A stretch of 64,000 bases of DNA from Styela clava. Taxonomy: Eukaryota > Chordata > Ascidiacea > Stolidobranchia > Styelidae. The notes under the pieces were generated by a model, which worked only from the letters and a program-made list of their open reading frames with translations, made no database searches and was not told the DNA's origin. Every line of letters starts with the position of its first letter. Position 1 is the first letter of the stretch. The position numbers were made by a program, and so were the translations under genes. Below, piece after piece: positions 13,601 through 27,659 of the stretch. The stretch covers positions 24,357,395 to 24,421,394 of the forward strand of contig NC_135250.1 of the NCBI RefSeq assembly GCF_964204865.1, written 5' to 3'.

Positions 13601-16540
13601 AACAATTTTAAACTAATCATGTATAGTTGTTCCATATTTAAGTAAAATTTGGCTGAGGAGGTTTTTCTGTTTGTCGATCACGCCTGTCACCCGCCGTGCG
13701 TGACCCATTGAACATTCTAGACTTCAGATAAACAGGGCGTGAATTACTGATATCAATACAAAGTAAATTCAATGGTTAATTTGTCAAAATTATTTCAGGA
13801 TGTTTAAAGCTGTTATCATAATTATGGCAATTAGTTATTGACGTTTGCCACACCCTTTGTTACCCCACGTGGTGCTTCTTCCGCCCGAGAGATACCCGTA
13901 TCGAATTCTTAAACACTTTCAGCAAAATACATTGAATTATTAAACTAATAAACGACAAATTAAGTACTCAGAATCTCAATCACGTCAAAAGGAGGAACCG
14001 AACTAAACGGGACAACTTTAAGAAGATCATACCCGCAAGCAGCATGGCGAACTTGTACGTGACTACCTGCAGACAAAATTTTATTTCTGACGTATTTGCT
14101 AGTTGTTTTATAACTATTGCGTGTACCTTCAAGTGGTTTCGAAAAACTTAGGAGTCTCATTATTCAACCAAAATCGTGATTTGACTGGTTTATGGCCTCA
14201 AATATTGGTACCTTATCTAGAGTGTAAAAAATCAAGCAGCAAACTGTAAATAGGCTCGGCAAATTTTCTAAATGAATATCTGTATGAACGTTTCTGGCTA
14301 TAGTGCACAAAAATATCAGAAACATTTTATTTCGGACAAGATTCACCTGCATGTATATGCGCTTCCACATAGCCTTCTCTAGACTTTTTGAGCGATGGGT
14401 GAAACATATAATAAAGTTATCTTAGTAAATGTTATGATCATTAGATTTGAATAAATAATTCTGACTATTAGTTTTCGCGTTTAACGATCGCATCCTGTTT
14501 ATTCAGCATGTGGAAATTCACGACAGCACCCATACCCAGGAATATTTTTGCATTATGATTATATATCAAAAATTTCAATGATTACAAAAGTATTTTCAAT
14601 AAAAATAATGTCGCTATAACCGGTTTTTCGAATTTCGTTACTGAAATCAAGTTCACGACCTTGTTTTGTTTCATAAACATTGTGTTCGTACTCGATTATC
14701 CTTATCATTACGTCACTGTTTATTGTAAAACAACAGTAATCCTTTAGCGCAGACTCCTTCGAAACAATAACATGCGATTTTCCTATTTTGCCAGCTACAA
14801 GCGACGCTTGTTATCTTCAGCTTCAAAGCCATGCCTTCCGCAATTATACATACATAATAGTGTAAAGGATTTCCATAACATGTGTACAGCTATATTGAAC
14901 ATAAACAAAGTTAGCAAATAAACCTACTGTGTCGGTACAGTGAAACATACACTTCGGAATATTTTTTTGAAGTTGGCGTTCGAGCATATAAAATAATCTT
15001 TACAAATTAGGACACCTTTGGATAAGTTTTGGATTAAAAATATTATATGTTCTTTCTTTCTACATATCTTTGTAATGGTTGATTTCTGTGTGTTGGATAC
15101 AAAAATAATAACAGCAGTGTAGTTACTACTACTTTATACTTTTTGGAATCCGGAGTTTGGAGTTAAAACCAAAGTCTGTTTTTATTGCCACGAAGTGTAA
15201 GATATTTTCCTTCTCCCCCATATCCTCGATATTGCAATTTAAATCTCGTAATACGGCAATAGTTGTTCATTTTCTCTGCGCCATAAAACTCATAAACAGG
15301 TATTATTCTTTTACTCTCATACAATGAACAATCTAATAAAGGTCAATATCATTTAATAGCCATCGATTTCCAAATATAACTTTTAAAATAGAACATTTGC
15401 ACTTTAATTTATACGAAAAATAACATTTATACGATACTTTAGGAGTATACACATGTTCAATCCCATTCATAAAATTTTTACAAGTTACGTTTATTATAAT
15501 TTCAAGTGAATGTTTAACTTTTCTCAGTGCCGATCTATTCATGTGCTGCACTGAAAAAATTAGGTGTTGGTATTGCGCCATGTTTGAATTCGTTCTATAA
15601 TGATTTTTACAAAGTGTTAGCAGGTGGATGTAATATAAAATGCTTTATAATAACATATAACACTAATTTACAGTAGACTGATTTATGTCGGGGTACTAAA
15701 TCTAATGACGGAAATTGCCCTGGCACTGCGCAATTAATAAATACGTTGTGTGATCGCAGTTTCGATGATCATGAGTTTCTCCGACTCCCAATCCAGTATT
15801 TCACACGGAAACCATTTCATTTGTGAGTACGTTTGGTACCTAAATAGGAAAGTTTGGATACCATTTAAGGATTTGGATAATGCTTAATACATTAAATTAA
15901 AATATCGTTAATCATCTTTATCGACATACATGAAAAGAAGTTTTTTCACAGTTTGAAAGAAACCAGAACAGTTCCTGATTTCAATGCCGACCCGAAATGT
16001 CCAATCTGTCTCACAAATATTGACCAAAATTTCATTAATTTATCAAAATATAATTTGGCAACATTTACGTCACCCACACCGATTTTACCCAGCCCTGAAA
16101 ATAAAACAGTTAAAAATAGGTAAATCCGCATTTTTCTTAATAGTAATCTACGTGCTCCAGCACGTCACGACGTTCCTATGACAACAAAACAAGCAGTATA
16201 ATTACCGGAAAGTGTAAAATAACTTTCTATTATCAAACAATCAATAACTACTTCTAAATTGCTTTGAAGATATCACGGTTCCTCTCAAGTGCCAATCCCT
16301 TGCAAAATCTAGTTCAAATATTGGACCGAAATTAGTTACAAAAAGACAAACAAGGCGCGAAAATGTACTACTGTTCTTTCCTTAATCTAATTTGCTTGAA
16401 GCAGGCCCATAAAACGAATATATATATTAAAAAATATTATCTTATTAAAAACCAATTATTTTGTTATGCAATCTCTTTTAATAAAGAACCGTAATTTCAC
16501 TTATTATAAAAATTGGTAGTAAAAATGACACACACCCAGG
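13601..16540. other. Non-coding stretch, nothing recognised
   Basis: I find no supported exon, RNA gene or repeat here. A short TCGATCACGCCTGTCACCC segment near 13,675 resembles one end of an hAT-like repeat, but no partner end was found. Confidence 0.4.
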
Positions 16541-16544
16541 GGTG

Positions 16545-16625
16545 TGGCTAACACGTCGACCGCGATCGACCGGTCGATCGCCACATCGCAGGTAGTCGAT
16601 CACGTCTGATGTTGAGTGAATTTAA
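16545..16625 (+). mobile_element. Isolated hAT-like terminus
   Basis: The segment starts CAGGGGTGTGGCTAACACG, a typical hAT-like end, and is followed by a palindromic GC-rich patch, GCGATCGACCGGTCGATCG. The opposite end and a target-site duplication could not be located, so it is called a fragment. Confidence 0.35.
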
Positions 16626-16821
16626 TATAGTACCTCAAAAAATTGACTCGAACCATTTCCATGCAGACCATGTGTGTTTTAAAACCCCACTATTAGCAAT
16701 GTTTTTTGCGGAAATATTAACACTCACGACTAAAAATTAGGCAGGTGTTTGATCTGACTTGTATGATATATCTGCATATCCGGTACTCATTCGTTTTTGT
16801 ATCAGAGGGGCTTAGTTTGGG

Positions 16822-17170
16822 GAGGGGGAGTTTTTAGGGTGTCTTTTATTTTAATTTATCAAAAAAAAATTGCAAAATAGAGAATTACGAGATATTCAAA
16901 TATACAAAATATGAAAATCGATATCCATTTACTTATAAATAACACGTTTTCCACTCACATGGTTTTAAATGATTTATCATTTAAAAGGTGCAGAAGAGAT
17001 TTCTTGCTATCGATTAGGTCTAACAAAAATTCGTGCTTTCGACTGGGGACCTAGCCAATAAGTCTTTTTTAAAGAAGAGGGCTCAGATTGAAATCATTTT
17101 TAAAATTCAGGCTAGATCCTTTTTTTTTTCAGGCCAGGGTTTATTTTCGAGGAAACACGGTATCTTCAGT
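16822..17170 (-). mobile_element. Decayed TIR element, copy A (GTGTTTCC..AATAAGAC family)
   Basis: Sequence from about 16,830 to 17,170 is the inverted counterpart of 29,975-30,350. Shared blocks include GAGAATTACGAGAT, TATACAAAATATGAAAA, CGATATCCAT, TTATAAATAACACGTTTT and GAGATTTCTTGCTATCGA. The right end keeps TTTATTTTCGAGGAAACACG, equivalent to the TIR of copy B. The left end is worn. No transposase frame is present, so it is a non-autonomous or fossil copy. Confidence 0.6.
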
Positions 17171-17174
17171 TATA

Positions 17175-18780
17175 GGTTCAGAATTGCGACATGGTTTAAA
17201 AATTTTGCTCATGGAATGAATTGTGTATTGCCAAAAATCACGTCATATGTGTTTGTGAATATTTTTCTCGTGGGTTTGTTCTATTTGTTGATTTACACCC
17301 AGAGTCTTTTCTAATTTTAAAATTGCGGCTATATACGCAAAACCCCAAAATTTCAGTCTCTCCATATAGCAGCATACTTTATCTCGGTGAAAATTTATGG
17401 AGGTGAAGTTATGATTATGGCCGTGTTAGGAACAAAAGACGAATTTACCTCATAGAAGGAATTCAAAGAATGCAAAATGTCTGTTATTCGAATCATTCCG
17501 AACCCAAGCCTGAATGCGACCCCGATTTGCATCTCTGTCTCCAAAATACCGATATGAGTTAATACAGACAAATAACAACAGAAGTTAAATTAAACCTCGA
17601 TTGAACCTTTTATTAAGAAGATCTTATTTCTATTTATTTATTCTGGATGGGCGTGACATCCCCCACGCCATATATTGCAGTATTAGCCACAGTGCAAATA
17701 AAATATGGCGCGCCACCGGAGGCAAACCGATTACGTCATAACGGATTAATAACAGATATAATATTTATTACATTATGAAATATGAAGAATATTAAAATTT
17801 CCTTCTCGTTTGCCCCGATTCACAATATAAGCCCGCGAATTCAGGAAATCCCAACGGTCAAATATCCGGTAAAAACAAGACTTTTGGTTGAGTACTCGTA
17901 AGGTTGTGAATTTACATCAAGTGGATTAAATATAAAGCAAAAAATGAACGGTGATGGTCTCTCGGTGGACAGTGTTTCGACTCTCAGAAATAAGCAATAA
18001 GGAGGCTTCTGCCAATTCAATAGTCAATAACAATGGTTTGGTGAGGACCGCGCTGTGACTATCAGTGTTTACCAGTCCAATCCATCGCAGCATCAAGTTA
18101 GCTGACTTTATGTCTTCAGTTACAAACTTGCCCTTACCTTTCATTTATCCCACAGAACCCATGCGGGTTAGACAATATCAAAAATTCCTATGATTTTCCC
18201 AGTCGAGAATGAATTTGTTGTTGTTCAATTAGCATAATATACTTTGCGGTTAATGTGTTCTCTAAATGCCGACATTGAATAGAAATTGACGAATTCTTCA
18301 AATGGTCAACGTGTTTAAAGTATTGAGAACGGGGTTCTGTCCCAAACTGTTCAATTCATTAAATCGATTTGCGACCGAACATGAAACTTGTATATTTGTT
18401 TTGACCTTCTTGGAACTTCATATGTGGGTAGTTAAAATTTCTCCTCATATATGCAATAAGGTTTTGTGTGATTCGACTGAGCAAACTTATAAAGCATATT
18501 GAAATTTAGCCAACGTCGAGATGAGGTAGTATGTATGAATCATACACAATAAACGCGACCGACCAAATAAAACAAACAAACTCTGGAGAAATGAAGATTT
18601 GTTGTGTATCTTACGTAGATAATATGATTCAATACAATATAGATCATCAATAGGAATATGTGAACAAGTAGGGCTTTAGGGAGAATTATTCCGAAAATTC
18701 ATTAACTTATCATATTACATAACATATCATAAACAAGAGAGCAATGCCCGATGTACCTGGATGGAAGGCTATAGATAACG
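17175..18780. other. Non-coding stretch
   Basis: Nothing is recognised beyond a chance-sized minus-strand frame at 17,926-18,144, which I do not accept as a gene. Confidence 0.35.
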
Positions 18781-18789
18781 GTGAGCAAG

Positions 18790-19085
18790 GTTTTTGAACC
18801 AGAGGCCAAAAATTTTGCTAACCTAAACTGCCGGGTCATGTAGCCTAAGTACGACGTAAAAGTTACATTTTATGAACAATATTTACAGTGTTGCAAATAG
18901 AAAATTGGAAAATAATAAGCCTCTTGCCAAAACTAAGTTTAATAGCAATTTTAACAAACTCCCCAGGCTATTTTTTTCTGAAATATCAAAATTTGATTTT
19001 AGTTTGAATGTGGCAGCACTAGGCGGGCCAGATTGAATTATCCAGAGGGCCGAATTTGGCCCGCGGGTCGTGGTCTGCCAATGTC
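18790..19085 (+). mobile_element. Probable decayed hAT-like MITE
   Basis: It begins near CAGAGGCCAAAAATTTTGC and its right side contains GGCGGGCCAGATTGAATT and TTGGCCCGCGGGTCG. This is the 'gggccgg/gcccgcg' composition seen in the better hAT-type elements at 56.4 kb and 53.1 kb. A matching target-site duplication is not evident, so boundaries are approximate. Confidence 0.35.
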
Positions 19086-19828
19086 AGCTATAGATTGTGA
19101 TGCAGACAAGGCTGCGGAGATGGAGGAAATTTACATCCTACCCCAGTCTTCAGGTTGGGATGAATTTTAACTTCAACACAGATATCCGACTCCGACTTCA
19201 CTGACACCGACTCTTCATCGATAAAAAGTCAGACACCGACTTTGTCATAAAAATGTTGACGTATGCAAGAGTTCATAACAGGCATTAATTAAAAACGATC
19301 GGTTAACTTATTTTTCATGAATTTATCCATAAAATTGTGGCATTTTATCAAAAGTCAGAAAATGCGACTCCGACGAGCTTGATGAGGCCACACAAATCAA
19401 CAAATACAAACTGCAACTCCGAACTCCACAAACCTGGATGCAAGCAAGATGGCAATTTTGCATTACAGACAAATTGAAATTTAACTTTAATAGCAATTAG
19501 CCCACACGCACGCCATATTTTTGAACCCATAGCGTACAATTACATAAGCAGGAATAACATTAATAATTTATATAACAGATATATCTCTTGTCATAAAGTA
19601 TTATTAGAATCTAATATTTGAGTAAACGAGTTATTTTCGTGATATTACCAAATAAGATTTAGTAATGAAACCACAAATTGGTGTCTCCTATGGACGCACC
19701 CTAAGCAACGGCGCCATTCAATAAGGTAGAGTCTACTTTCGAATGTAGGACGTTGCGTCAAAACATCACGCAAATTACGCGTATATTGCTACCGTATACA
19801 ATGTCACTCATTGACGGTACGATTTTGG

Positions 19829-20045
19829 GTACTCCCGTAGTGTGTGTTCCAAGTTAGGGTTAGGCCATAATTTTATTCCTATTTTTCATATTTTAGTTCT
19901 ATTACGAGTTTGGGGACTGTCTGTGTTAGCCAAGTAAATATACCCCCTGCCTATAAGTTTCAGTCCTCTTACACAACTTGATGTAAAGTATACGAACAAA
20001 ATTAGTTTGATCCATTTTGATACACACACTTTTGGAGCGCTTGAT
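19829..20045 (+). repeat. GGTTAGGG-type dispersed repeat
   Basis: It starts ACTCCCGTAGTGTGTG, then AAGTTAGGGTTAGGCCATAA, TATTACGAGTTTGGGGACTG, ATACCCCCTGCCTATAAG and CACAACTTGATGTAAAG, ending ACACACTTTTGGAGCGC. Start and end carry partial inverted similarity (GTAGTGTGTG / CACACACTT), suggesting a MITE. Confidence 0.75.
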
Positions 20046-20704
20046 TTTGTTCCATATAAGCATCCACCGTGAGGATTATATCTGCGGTCGATAAATAGAG
20101 ACAATTTTCATTCAACGCGACTATAAAAATTCTCAAAGTGAATGAAAATACAGGTTGTTGGCATAGAAACCATTTGTATTTGTTGTGAGTAACCAAGCAT
20201 ATGGAGTGAAGAAATAAGCATGAATTGTACTTGCATGTGTATCCACAAGTAATTTGTAACGAAAGCATACATCGCCAGAATATTGATATATATAATAATA
20301 ATTGCAAGTTTGACCATTAAAAGGAAAGACCAAAAAATACCGATTGGATTAGCGAAAAATAGTCGAAGATTAGGGTATTCTGTTTTTATTACGATATTCC
20401 ATTTCGAATTTAAACATATTTCCTAAGATTTTTCATGATTGGAGACATACTCCGAATCTCCGATTATTAAAGTATAGCGAACATATATATATATATACAA
20501 TGTTCTTGAGTTTTAACTTGAGAACCGACATCTCAGAACATGAAAAATCGATATGTTTTATGCAGATGCATATATATATGGCTTGCCACTGGGCTCACAA
20601 CTGGCGGTCACATTAAATGATCGGCTATGAAAATATTGTCTCTTTTTATTGAGTTGTGGCAACGACATTCTTTGCATTACATGTATCTATTTGAATAGTG
20701 GCAG

Positions 20705-20905
20705 TGGGTGTACCAGGTTAGGGTTAGGCCATAGTTTCATACCGATTTTACTTATTTTAGTTCTATTACGAGTTCGGGGACTGTCTGTGTTAGCCAAGTG
20801 AATATACCCCCTGCCCATAGGTTTCAGTCCTTTACACAACTTGATGTGAAGTAGGCAATCAAAATTCGTTACCTCCATATTGGTACACATACTTCTGAAG
20901 CGCCG
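20705..20905 (+). repeat. GGTTAGGG-type dispersed repeat
   Basis: It contains TGTACCAGGTTAGGGTTAGG, TTACGAGTTCGGGGACTGTC, ATACCCCCTGCCCATAGG and CACAACTTGATGTGAAG, and ends near ACATACTTCTGAAGCGCC. It lies about 0.7 kb from the copy at 19,829, in the same orientation. Confidence 0.75.
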
Positions 20906-21010
20906 AATAGTGCACGTGGCTTCCAACAAATCAGAAGGAAGTAGACTATATGTGTAGTACATTAGGATCCCAAACCATAAGTCGACTTTTGTAATATATA
21001 TACATATATA

Positions 21011-21167
21011 TTTTGTTCGCCTACTTTACACCAACCTATGGACAGTGGGTATATTTACTTGGATAACAGTCCCAGAACTCGTAATAGAACTAAAATAGAG
21101 AAATTCGGAATAAAATTATGGCCTAACCTGAACCTGGTACACACACTACCGGAGTACCCAAGTACCC
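21011..21167 (-). repeat. GGTTAGGG-type dispersed repeat, inverted and shortened
   Basis: The segment from TTTTGTTCGCCTACTTTACA to CACACACTACCGGAGTACCC is the reverse complement of the other copies. The middle is shortened: the part equivalent to GTGTAAAGGACTGAAACC is missing. With the copies at 19.8 and 20.7 kb it makes a three-copy cluster. Confidence 0.7.
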
Positions 21168-23016
21168 AAAAGTGTTTTATTTACTACAAAGATGAGTTCC
21201 ATTGCAGCAATAGTATTCATTTTGAATAAATTGAATAAATAAACGATACCAGGTAATATTACTGAACATTCCAGGAAATCTGAATATTTTTATTACCGTT
21301 CCTAAAATAGAATTACCGGATGGATTTTTGAAGGTCAAAAATATTAATATCATATTTTATTAACTATAGCTATAACCAAATATAGGACGAAATTAATTAA
21401 ACTTGCCGGACGAATTATCTTATAATTTCGTATTCCTTGGTTATTTTTGCAGACACTTTCATTTAAATGAAATTAATTGTCATATAAGCAGATTATAATC
21501 ATAATCACCCGTTCACAACGTGGAAATTCAAATAAATATGTCTTCTTTAAGTTATGAATGAAGATGTTTTTTCTTGGTATAGAATAATCATAATTGGGAT
21601 GCACTTTTTGTGTCGTGGGTGACTCCATTAATTTAAGTAAAAAATAAATTCTTGTATTTATGGACACTAATGTCATTAAAATCCCATGCAATTATTTAAA
21701 GAATTGTAACGAATGTCATATGACGGTGCTTTGTAATTATATAAACCAGAAAAAATAAAGATAAAAGCAATAACCTTTTATCGACTTTAGATAGTGAAAA
21801 TTCGGTCTCCATTTCTCAGTCAATTAGTTGCTACCAAAATCCATTTTTCGCCATCCAAACAACAACATCAACAACAATTTTACAAAACGACTTCTAGGCA
21901 CACTTGATGAATAGAAGGCACATCGTTCCCCAAAACTGACCACGTTTGTTTCAAGATCAACAACAGGGGTTCATTTCCAATAACGTACTTCATATTCGCG
22001 ATTCAGTAGCCTAAGACATACAGCTTTTACACTTTTGTACGATGTCTATTGTCTATGAGGTATTCACTTTCGTTTCAGGTGAATTTTCCAGGATTTCACT
22101 CCAATAAATTTTTACTTGAGAAAAGAACACAATCACAGTTCACAAAATAATATTCGCATGACTATTACAATTCCCTTTATCGCTATTATGAGCCTTAAAG
22201 TAAATTTATTTCTATAAATCTTCTTTGTCTTTGTGCAAATAAGGGAACATAAATTTCTTGTCACATTTTGATCGAATTAAATAAACATGACGTCACCAAA
22301 ACATCGTAAAATTTAGTCATATCATATATCAGTTCAAAGTCGGTACTGATATTATTAAAATTATTGGTATTTGATTTATAGATTATTCCTGCCATTGTGA
22401 TTGTTAAAAGTTTTCAAAACAAATAAGTAAGTGGACAATCTGCCAAAGGTCGACTTAATATTTGAAATTACATATAATGTACACATAAGTTCTGTTCACA
22501 ATTACAGTATTTGAGAAATTGGCTTGGTGGGATATAGCTTTTGCAATAGCATTTTTAGATTGTTGGTTGTGTTATTATTGACATTATATTTATATATAAA
22601 GATTTGCCATAAGTATGTCATAAAAATTATAATATATTATATCGCCGACAACCTGATTGTATTTATTCATTTTAATGTGGTTGTGGTAACAGAAAACAAA
22701 TGTAAATGGGTCAATAACGAGTCACCTCAGGCAACACGCAATTTGGCACGCTTGTATTTTGAAGACATATATTTATTTGTCTTTATTTAGTCGACCATCA
22801 CATAGTCATAGACCACCCGCTTAAAGGGAAGATCCTACTTTTATTCAGACAAATTAATCGAACATTGCAGATGTACGGCCGCAATAAATTTATTTCAAAC
22901 TAATTAAAGCGTAATACTGTACTTTTATCTTGACTGGTTATTCCGAAATCACTGAAAGGAGAGAAATGCATCAACGCGAGAAATGCAGTATTGTGCAGAA
23001 ACCCCTCCAACTCGTC
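21168..23016. other. Non-coding stretch
   Basis: AT-rich sequence without a supported exon, RNA gene or pairable repeat. Confidence 0.35.
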
Positions 23017-23089
23017 GTTTCCGTAGTGTAGTGGTTATCACGTTCGCCTAACACGCGAAAGGTCCCCAGTTCGAGCCTGGGCGGAAACA
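23017..23089 (+). tRNA. tRNA-Val (anticodon AAC)
   Basis: The 73-base sequence folds as a complete cloverleaf. The acceptor stem GTTTCCG/CGGAAAC (23,017-23,023 with 23,082-23,088) is fully paired, with discriminator A at 23,089. The anticodon arm is TTCGC/GCGAA around loop CTAACAC, giving anticodon AAC at 23,050-23,052. The T arm is CCCAG/CTGGG around TTCGAGC. The internal A box (TAGTGTAGTGG) and B box (GTTCGAGCC) are intact, so RNA polymerase III could transcribe it. There is no intron. The sequence is very close to typical animal tRNA-Val(AAC), and no CCA is encoded. It is not part of a SINE: no repeat body or A-rich tail follows. Confidence 0.96.
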
Positions 23090-26000
23090 AACTTTGTCTT
23101 TTTAATAACTAAACAATTGAGATTTGCCGAAAATTTCTATACTTTTAGGACGTGCTTAGTTTACAAAAAAGAGGTTTATTTAAATACATAATTTAGAGTT
23201 TCAAATTTTGTGAATTAAATCGGTATTATTTCAAAGGGCTCCGTTAAATAGCCTACAAAATGGTAGCAAAATAGGGGTCTGGTGTAGTTTCGTACCTAAA
23301 GTACTTCTAGTGGGCGTAGAATAACAATTTTTGCATATGTTAATAGACAATTTTTTATATTTAGTTCATGACGGTACACCATAATTTTCTGACGTGATGC
23401 ACAGATTGTGATTGATGACTAGGCCTGCTTGTATTTTAATTAGCGTGAAAAGGATATGAATATATCTTCATTTCCAAGCTACCGTACATCGCAACAAAAA
23501 GAAAGCAATTGGCTATCTATCGATACTAATTGCTTGTTCTTGTAGTCAATCAGTATTATAAAACGTTACAAAAATAATATTCCAGCAGTAATATACTGCG
23601 ATTAGAAACACTGTCTTCCCCAGTAAGTTTGGTCCTACTGGCAACCCAGTGCAATGAATGCGCTAATAGTAATATTCTGCAATTGTTTTTGTGATTCAAT
23701 TTCTTCATTACTACGAACCATTGCGGTCCCTTTCAAAATGCATATTAAATATATAAATAAAACTATAGCAGTAAATACCGAAATCCCAGTAAAATTACAG
23801 CTTAAACGAATTAAATTCGTTTATTACTACATATCCATGAGGTATGTGACAAAACTAGGAATGAATGCTGGATACGGTAAATATAAGGACTCAATGTCAC
23901 AAAAATGTTAAAACACGTGAAGGGAATGGATTGCCGGTCTATTTCACATTTGTAATTCTGGATTTATGATCGAAATCGGTCAAGTTTATTCTAACAGATT
24001 GCAATCAAATCTGGTATGGATGCGAACAATAAATTTTAGCGAAGCCTCCATCACAAAATGCCAACTTTTTACTTCAGTAAAAACACATTTTTTTCTAGTG
24101 GTTTATAACAGTTTTACCACGAAACAACTGATGAAAGATTTTATTCTCATTTTTTTATTGTTAAACGAACTCGGGGAAATAAAAATTCTTGCGTTACGAA
24201 ATAACAAAAACACTTGCCCCAAACAAATACTTATTGCGCACTCAAGTGGAGAACGCAAGTATGTATGACGTCAAGAGCATCAACATATCGACTTTGTGAC
24301 GCTAAAGTTGAAATTTATTAGAGAATAATACGACAGAAGTGAGCTATTTTAGAACCCAATCCTCTTTAGCAAGACGAAAGAGCGACTTGATTGAAGTGAT
24401 AAAGTTCTGTCAGATATATTATTTGTGGTTTGAGTAATCTCTTTTAACTACTTTTCGGATCTTGTTTTGAACTTTTGTGAACCTTAAAAACAATGTAATT
24501 TTACGTATGGTTTCTATTTTTGAAGGGAGTTTTTTTTTTTTTTTGGGCATTGCCTACTAAAATTCTTCAGAAGACAACACCATTTTGAACAAAAAAGTGC
24601 TAACCAGCAACAACTTTTGTGGGATTTCTCTCTCGCATTTACGGCAAAAACATGCATTCGAATATTTTCATCAACACAGCAGTTTTATAAAAATATTTAA
24701 TCAAATTGTGAGAGGTTACGAAAATTTAATTTCTGCATATAAATCTAAACGTTTTGGTGGGTAAGTTCAAGAAACACTTTAAAAGATTCGACAGCGAATC
24801 ACGATGCCTATTTGACATACTATACCCTGAAAATTTGTTACATATATATATGCAAATATAGAGTATTCACATGTTAAATATACAGATATTTATAGGCCAT
24901 ACAAAATGTTAAATTGTATTTGTAAAGAGTGTCATTCAGGCTGACCTGATGACAAAATTAAATACCGACTTTCCAACATAAGAGACTATCATTGTATTTA
25001 ATCCTTTCCACTCAGGCTAGTATTCGTTCCGTAGATGATGTTATTGAGAATCCCTTGAAATATTTTCACGTGATAATCCCTCCCTATAAAAGCACTGAAG
25101 CAGAACTATAAAACGAAATTGATTGTAACTCTATAGAAATCAATTTCAATAAAACACCGAGGACCTGTCAATTTTAGTGTGACGTATTGAGAATTTTTAG
25201 TAAAATTTTCGTCACGTTAGAGTGAGTGATAAATTTGTCCTAAGGTGACATAACCTATTTTTATCTATTTGTTAATATATATGTTTTTTTGGTATAAAAT
25301 ATCGATAACAATACGGTCAAAAACAAACTATCATTCACTTGTTTATCGCTTCACAATTGAAAACGTTACATATGTTTTTCATGTTCTTATCTTATTTTGA
25401 TAACATTTCTCTTTCTACGCACCTTTGTGCTTGACAATTTAGATAAAATCTTTGTTAATGTTAGTCATAGTATTCCGGGTATAAATATGTGTTTCATTTT
25501 TTGTAAGAAAAACAGAATAATTTAAATTTATTCACTGTAAAAAATATATACAATATACTGTGCTCATATTTACGAATAATCGTTTGAGAACCCGTGTCAA
25601 TTCAATAATATTATTGTCATATGAGAAGCAATTATGGATGCATTGACTTTCGTTATGTAGTTCTCTCTCTCGACGTTAGTACATTATGTTAGAAGGTCTT
25701 ACATTTGTTGTGTCACAAACGAAACAAGGACGATGACTCAAGTTGTGAATGACTAAGTGAAACATTTGTTTTTTAAAAGTTATTCATTTTTTCTCATTCA
25801 TTATATCTAAACAACACGGAAAAATGACTTTGTAACAGTTATCTGATCTATATAAATATATATTCTATATATATATTTATATACTCTTGTCAAACAAGGG
25901 GTCACAGTTATTTATTTTTCATTCCAGCATTTAAATAAAGAAGATCCACAGTCAAAATCAAGTGAAAATGAGGCAATTAGTCGTCCGGAATATCTCTTTC

Positions 26001-27659
26001 ATTTCATGCCTCAAAACTGTATCAGAAGTTTTTCTTGCGTGAAAAACGTTACTGTGAGTTGTGGTTACATAGCGCTCTTTAGTGTCAAAAGTTTTTGAAA
26101 TATGAATAATAAAGATACCGCGATTCAGCCACATTGGTTCACTTCGAATAATCCCACTAGCAATTCCCTTGCGTAGGCTTGACAGTAAATTGACAATACA
26201 TTAATCATTTCAAGTTTTTTCAGTATTTTTAAGACAATTTTTCTTAAGGCAATATTTGTATATTACCTATACATTATTATAATGCCTATAGGTTGCTCCT
26301 GACAATTTATATAACAATTGTGCAACATCGAATTGGGCTTGAACTTATTGATCTATCTCGCGATGACATCTGTCCATTACCTCGTCGAGGCTATAGTTTC
26401 AATATGGCCGTGTAAACCGGAAGACTAAATCACCACGAAGTATAAGCGCAATGTCCATATTTCTTTCGAATATTTGACAGTGATAGATATTTTGTTTTAA
26501 TTGCATGCGATTGATTAGACTTGGTAATTTTAGTTCTATAAATTCTAATTCTCATTATTTTGGTAACAAGATGTAAAAAATCACAACAATCTTCTGTATA
26601 TTTTTGACACTGAGCTATTCCTTTTAAAGTGGACTAATATATTGCATTCTGTATTATAACAACGTCGATGCGTTGTGATATATTGAGCTAAGTCCGATAC
26701 AGGTCAGTGATAGACGCGTAGATTTATATAATATGTCCAGCATATATATATATAACAGAACACAGACATAAATGGTAATTGTTTTATTGATATACAACTG
26801 GAAAATGTTTTGTGTGTAGCGAATAGCGTGTCTTCAAAACATAACTCTTGTTCTTCGTTCAGTAATCAGAGAAAAATTACTCTCATGTTAAATTGTAAAC
26901 GATGTAGTTATGTTATATTTGCGGTTAGACTTGTAAACGGAAGGAGTTTTTGGTCCATATCGTGTCAGCATCATAGTCATAGTTAGGCGAAGCGCCAGCG
27001 TAGTTGAGATTGAGTGTAGCTTTGTGTTGAATGTGTGTTTGCGGTTTCTAATTCGCCGAAGTTACAATTAAAGAAAGGATGTAACAAGAATTGTATTGCA
27101 GAATCAATACATACGAAGCAAGGGAGTAGTACGTAAAGATAGCTTTATAACATCGCTGAAAGAAAATATCGCCGGCCAGATTCGGCTTCATTGTAGATGT
27201 ATCTCACGAAATGTTAGTATTGTAGAGTAAAGAAAATTACTGATATATATATTTACACAAATGGAGATGTTGTACGTCTCCGGATAGATATTAATTCTGA
27301 AAGTCCTCAAGTCTTTGTCTATATACTGTCGATTGTCTAACAATGGAATGCGTTACTACAGGGTAACGTAAAAAACAGAATCCAGGTCGTATGGAACCTA
27401 TTTTAAAAATGGCATAACTTTTGTACAAAGATCCTTAGATTACTGAAACGTTTGGGTGCATGCAAAAAGTCTTAAGTCTTAAATAATATTTTATTATTTT
27501 TCGTAGATTTAATTGAGAAATTTATGGGCTTCGTTTTACTTGGTCAACCTATAAATTGTCAGTATTCTTATGCGCGAAATTGCAACGACGATATTGTTTA
27601 AAATATTTTTAGTTTCAACCAACACTTAAGCGTATAGTCATTTAAATTGGTCTATTGCA
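23090..27659. other. Non-coding stretch 5' of the S1 gene
   Basis: No exon is supported. Low-complexity features include a T run near 24,528 and an AT-rich palindromic tract near 25,850-25,885. The last kilobase is the presumptive 5' flank of S1. I see no clear TATA box at a fixed distance from its ATG. Confidence 0.4.
25846..25886. repeat. AT-rich palindromic tract
   Basis: TATAAATATATATTCTATAT is followed by its near-inverse ATATATATTTATATA, so the strand can fold back on itself. It is low-complexity sequence with no other sign of function. Confidence 0.5.

Noticed and set aside
17926-18144. 72-codon minus-strand frame MKGKGKFVTEDIKS
   Set aside because: No family, no splice evidence, size expected by chance.
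19850-19870. TTAGGG-like words as telomeric sequence
   Set aside because: Only two imperfect units inside a dispersed repeat, not a telomere or interstitial telomeric tract.
20484-20500. (TA)n run as a regulatory element
   Set aside because: Simple sequence of a kind common in this AT-rich DNA.
23654-24268. Two successive plus-strand frames of 85 and 100 codons
   Set aside because: AT-driven composition, no domain, no conserved neighbours.
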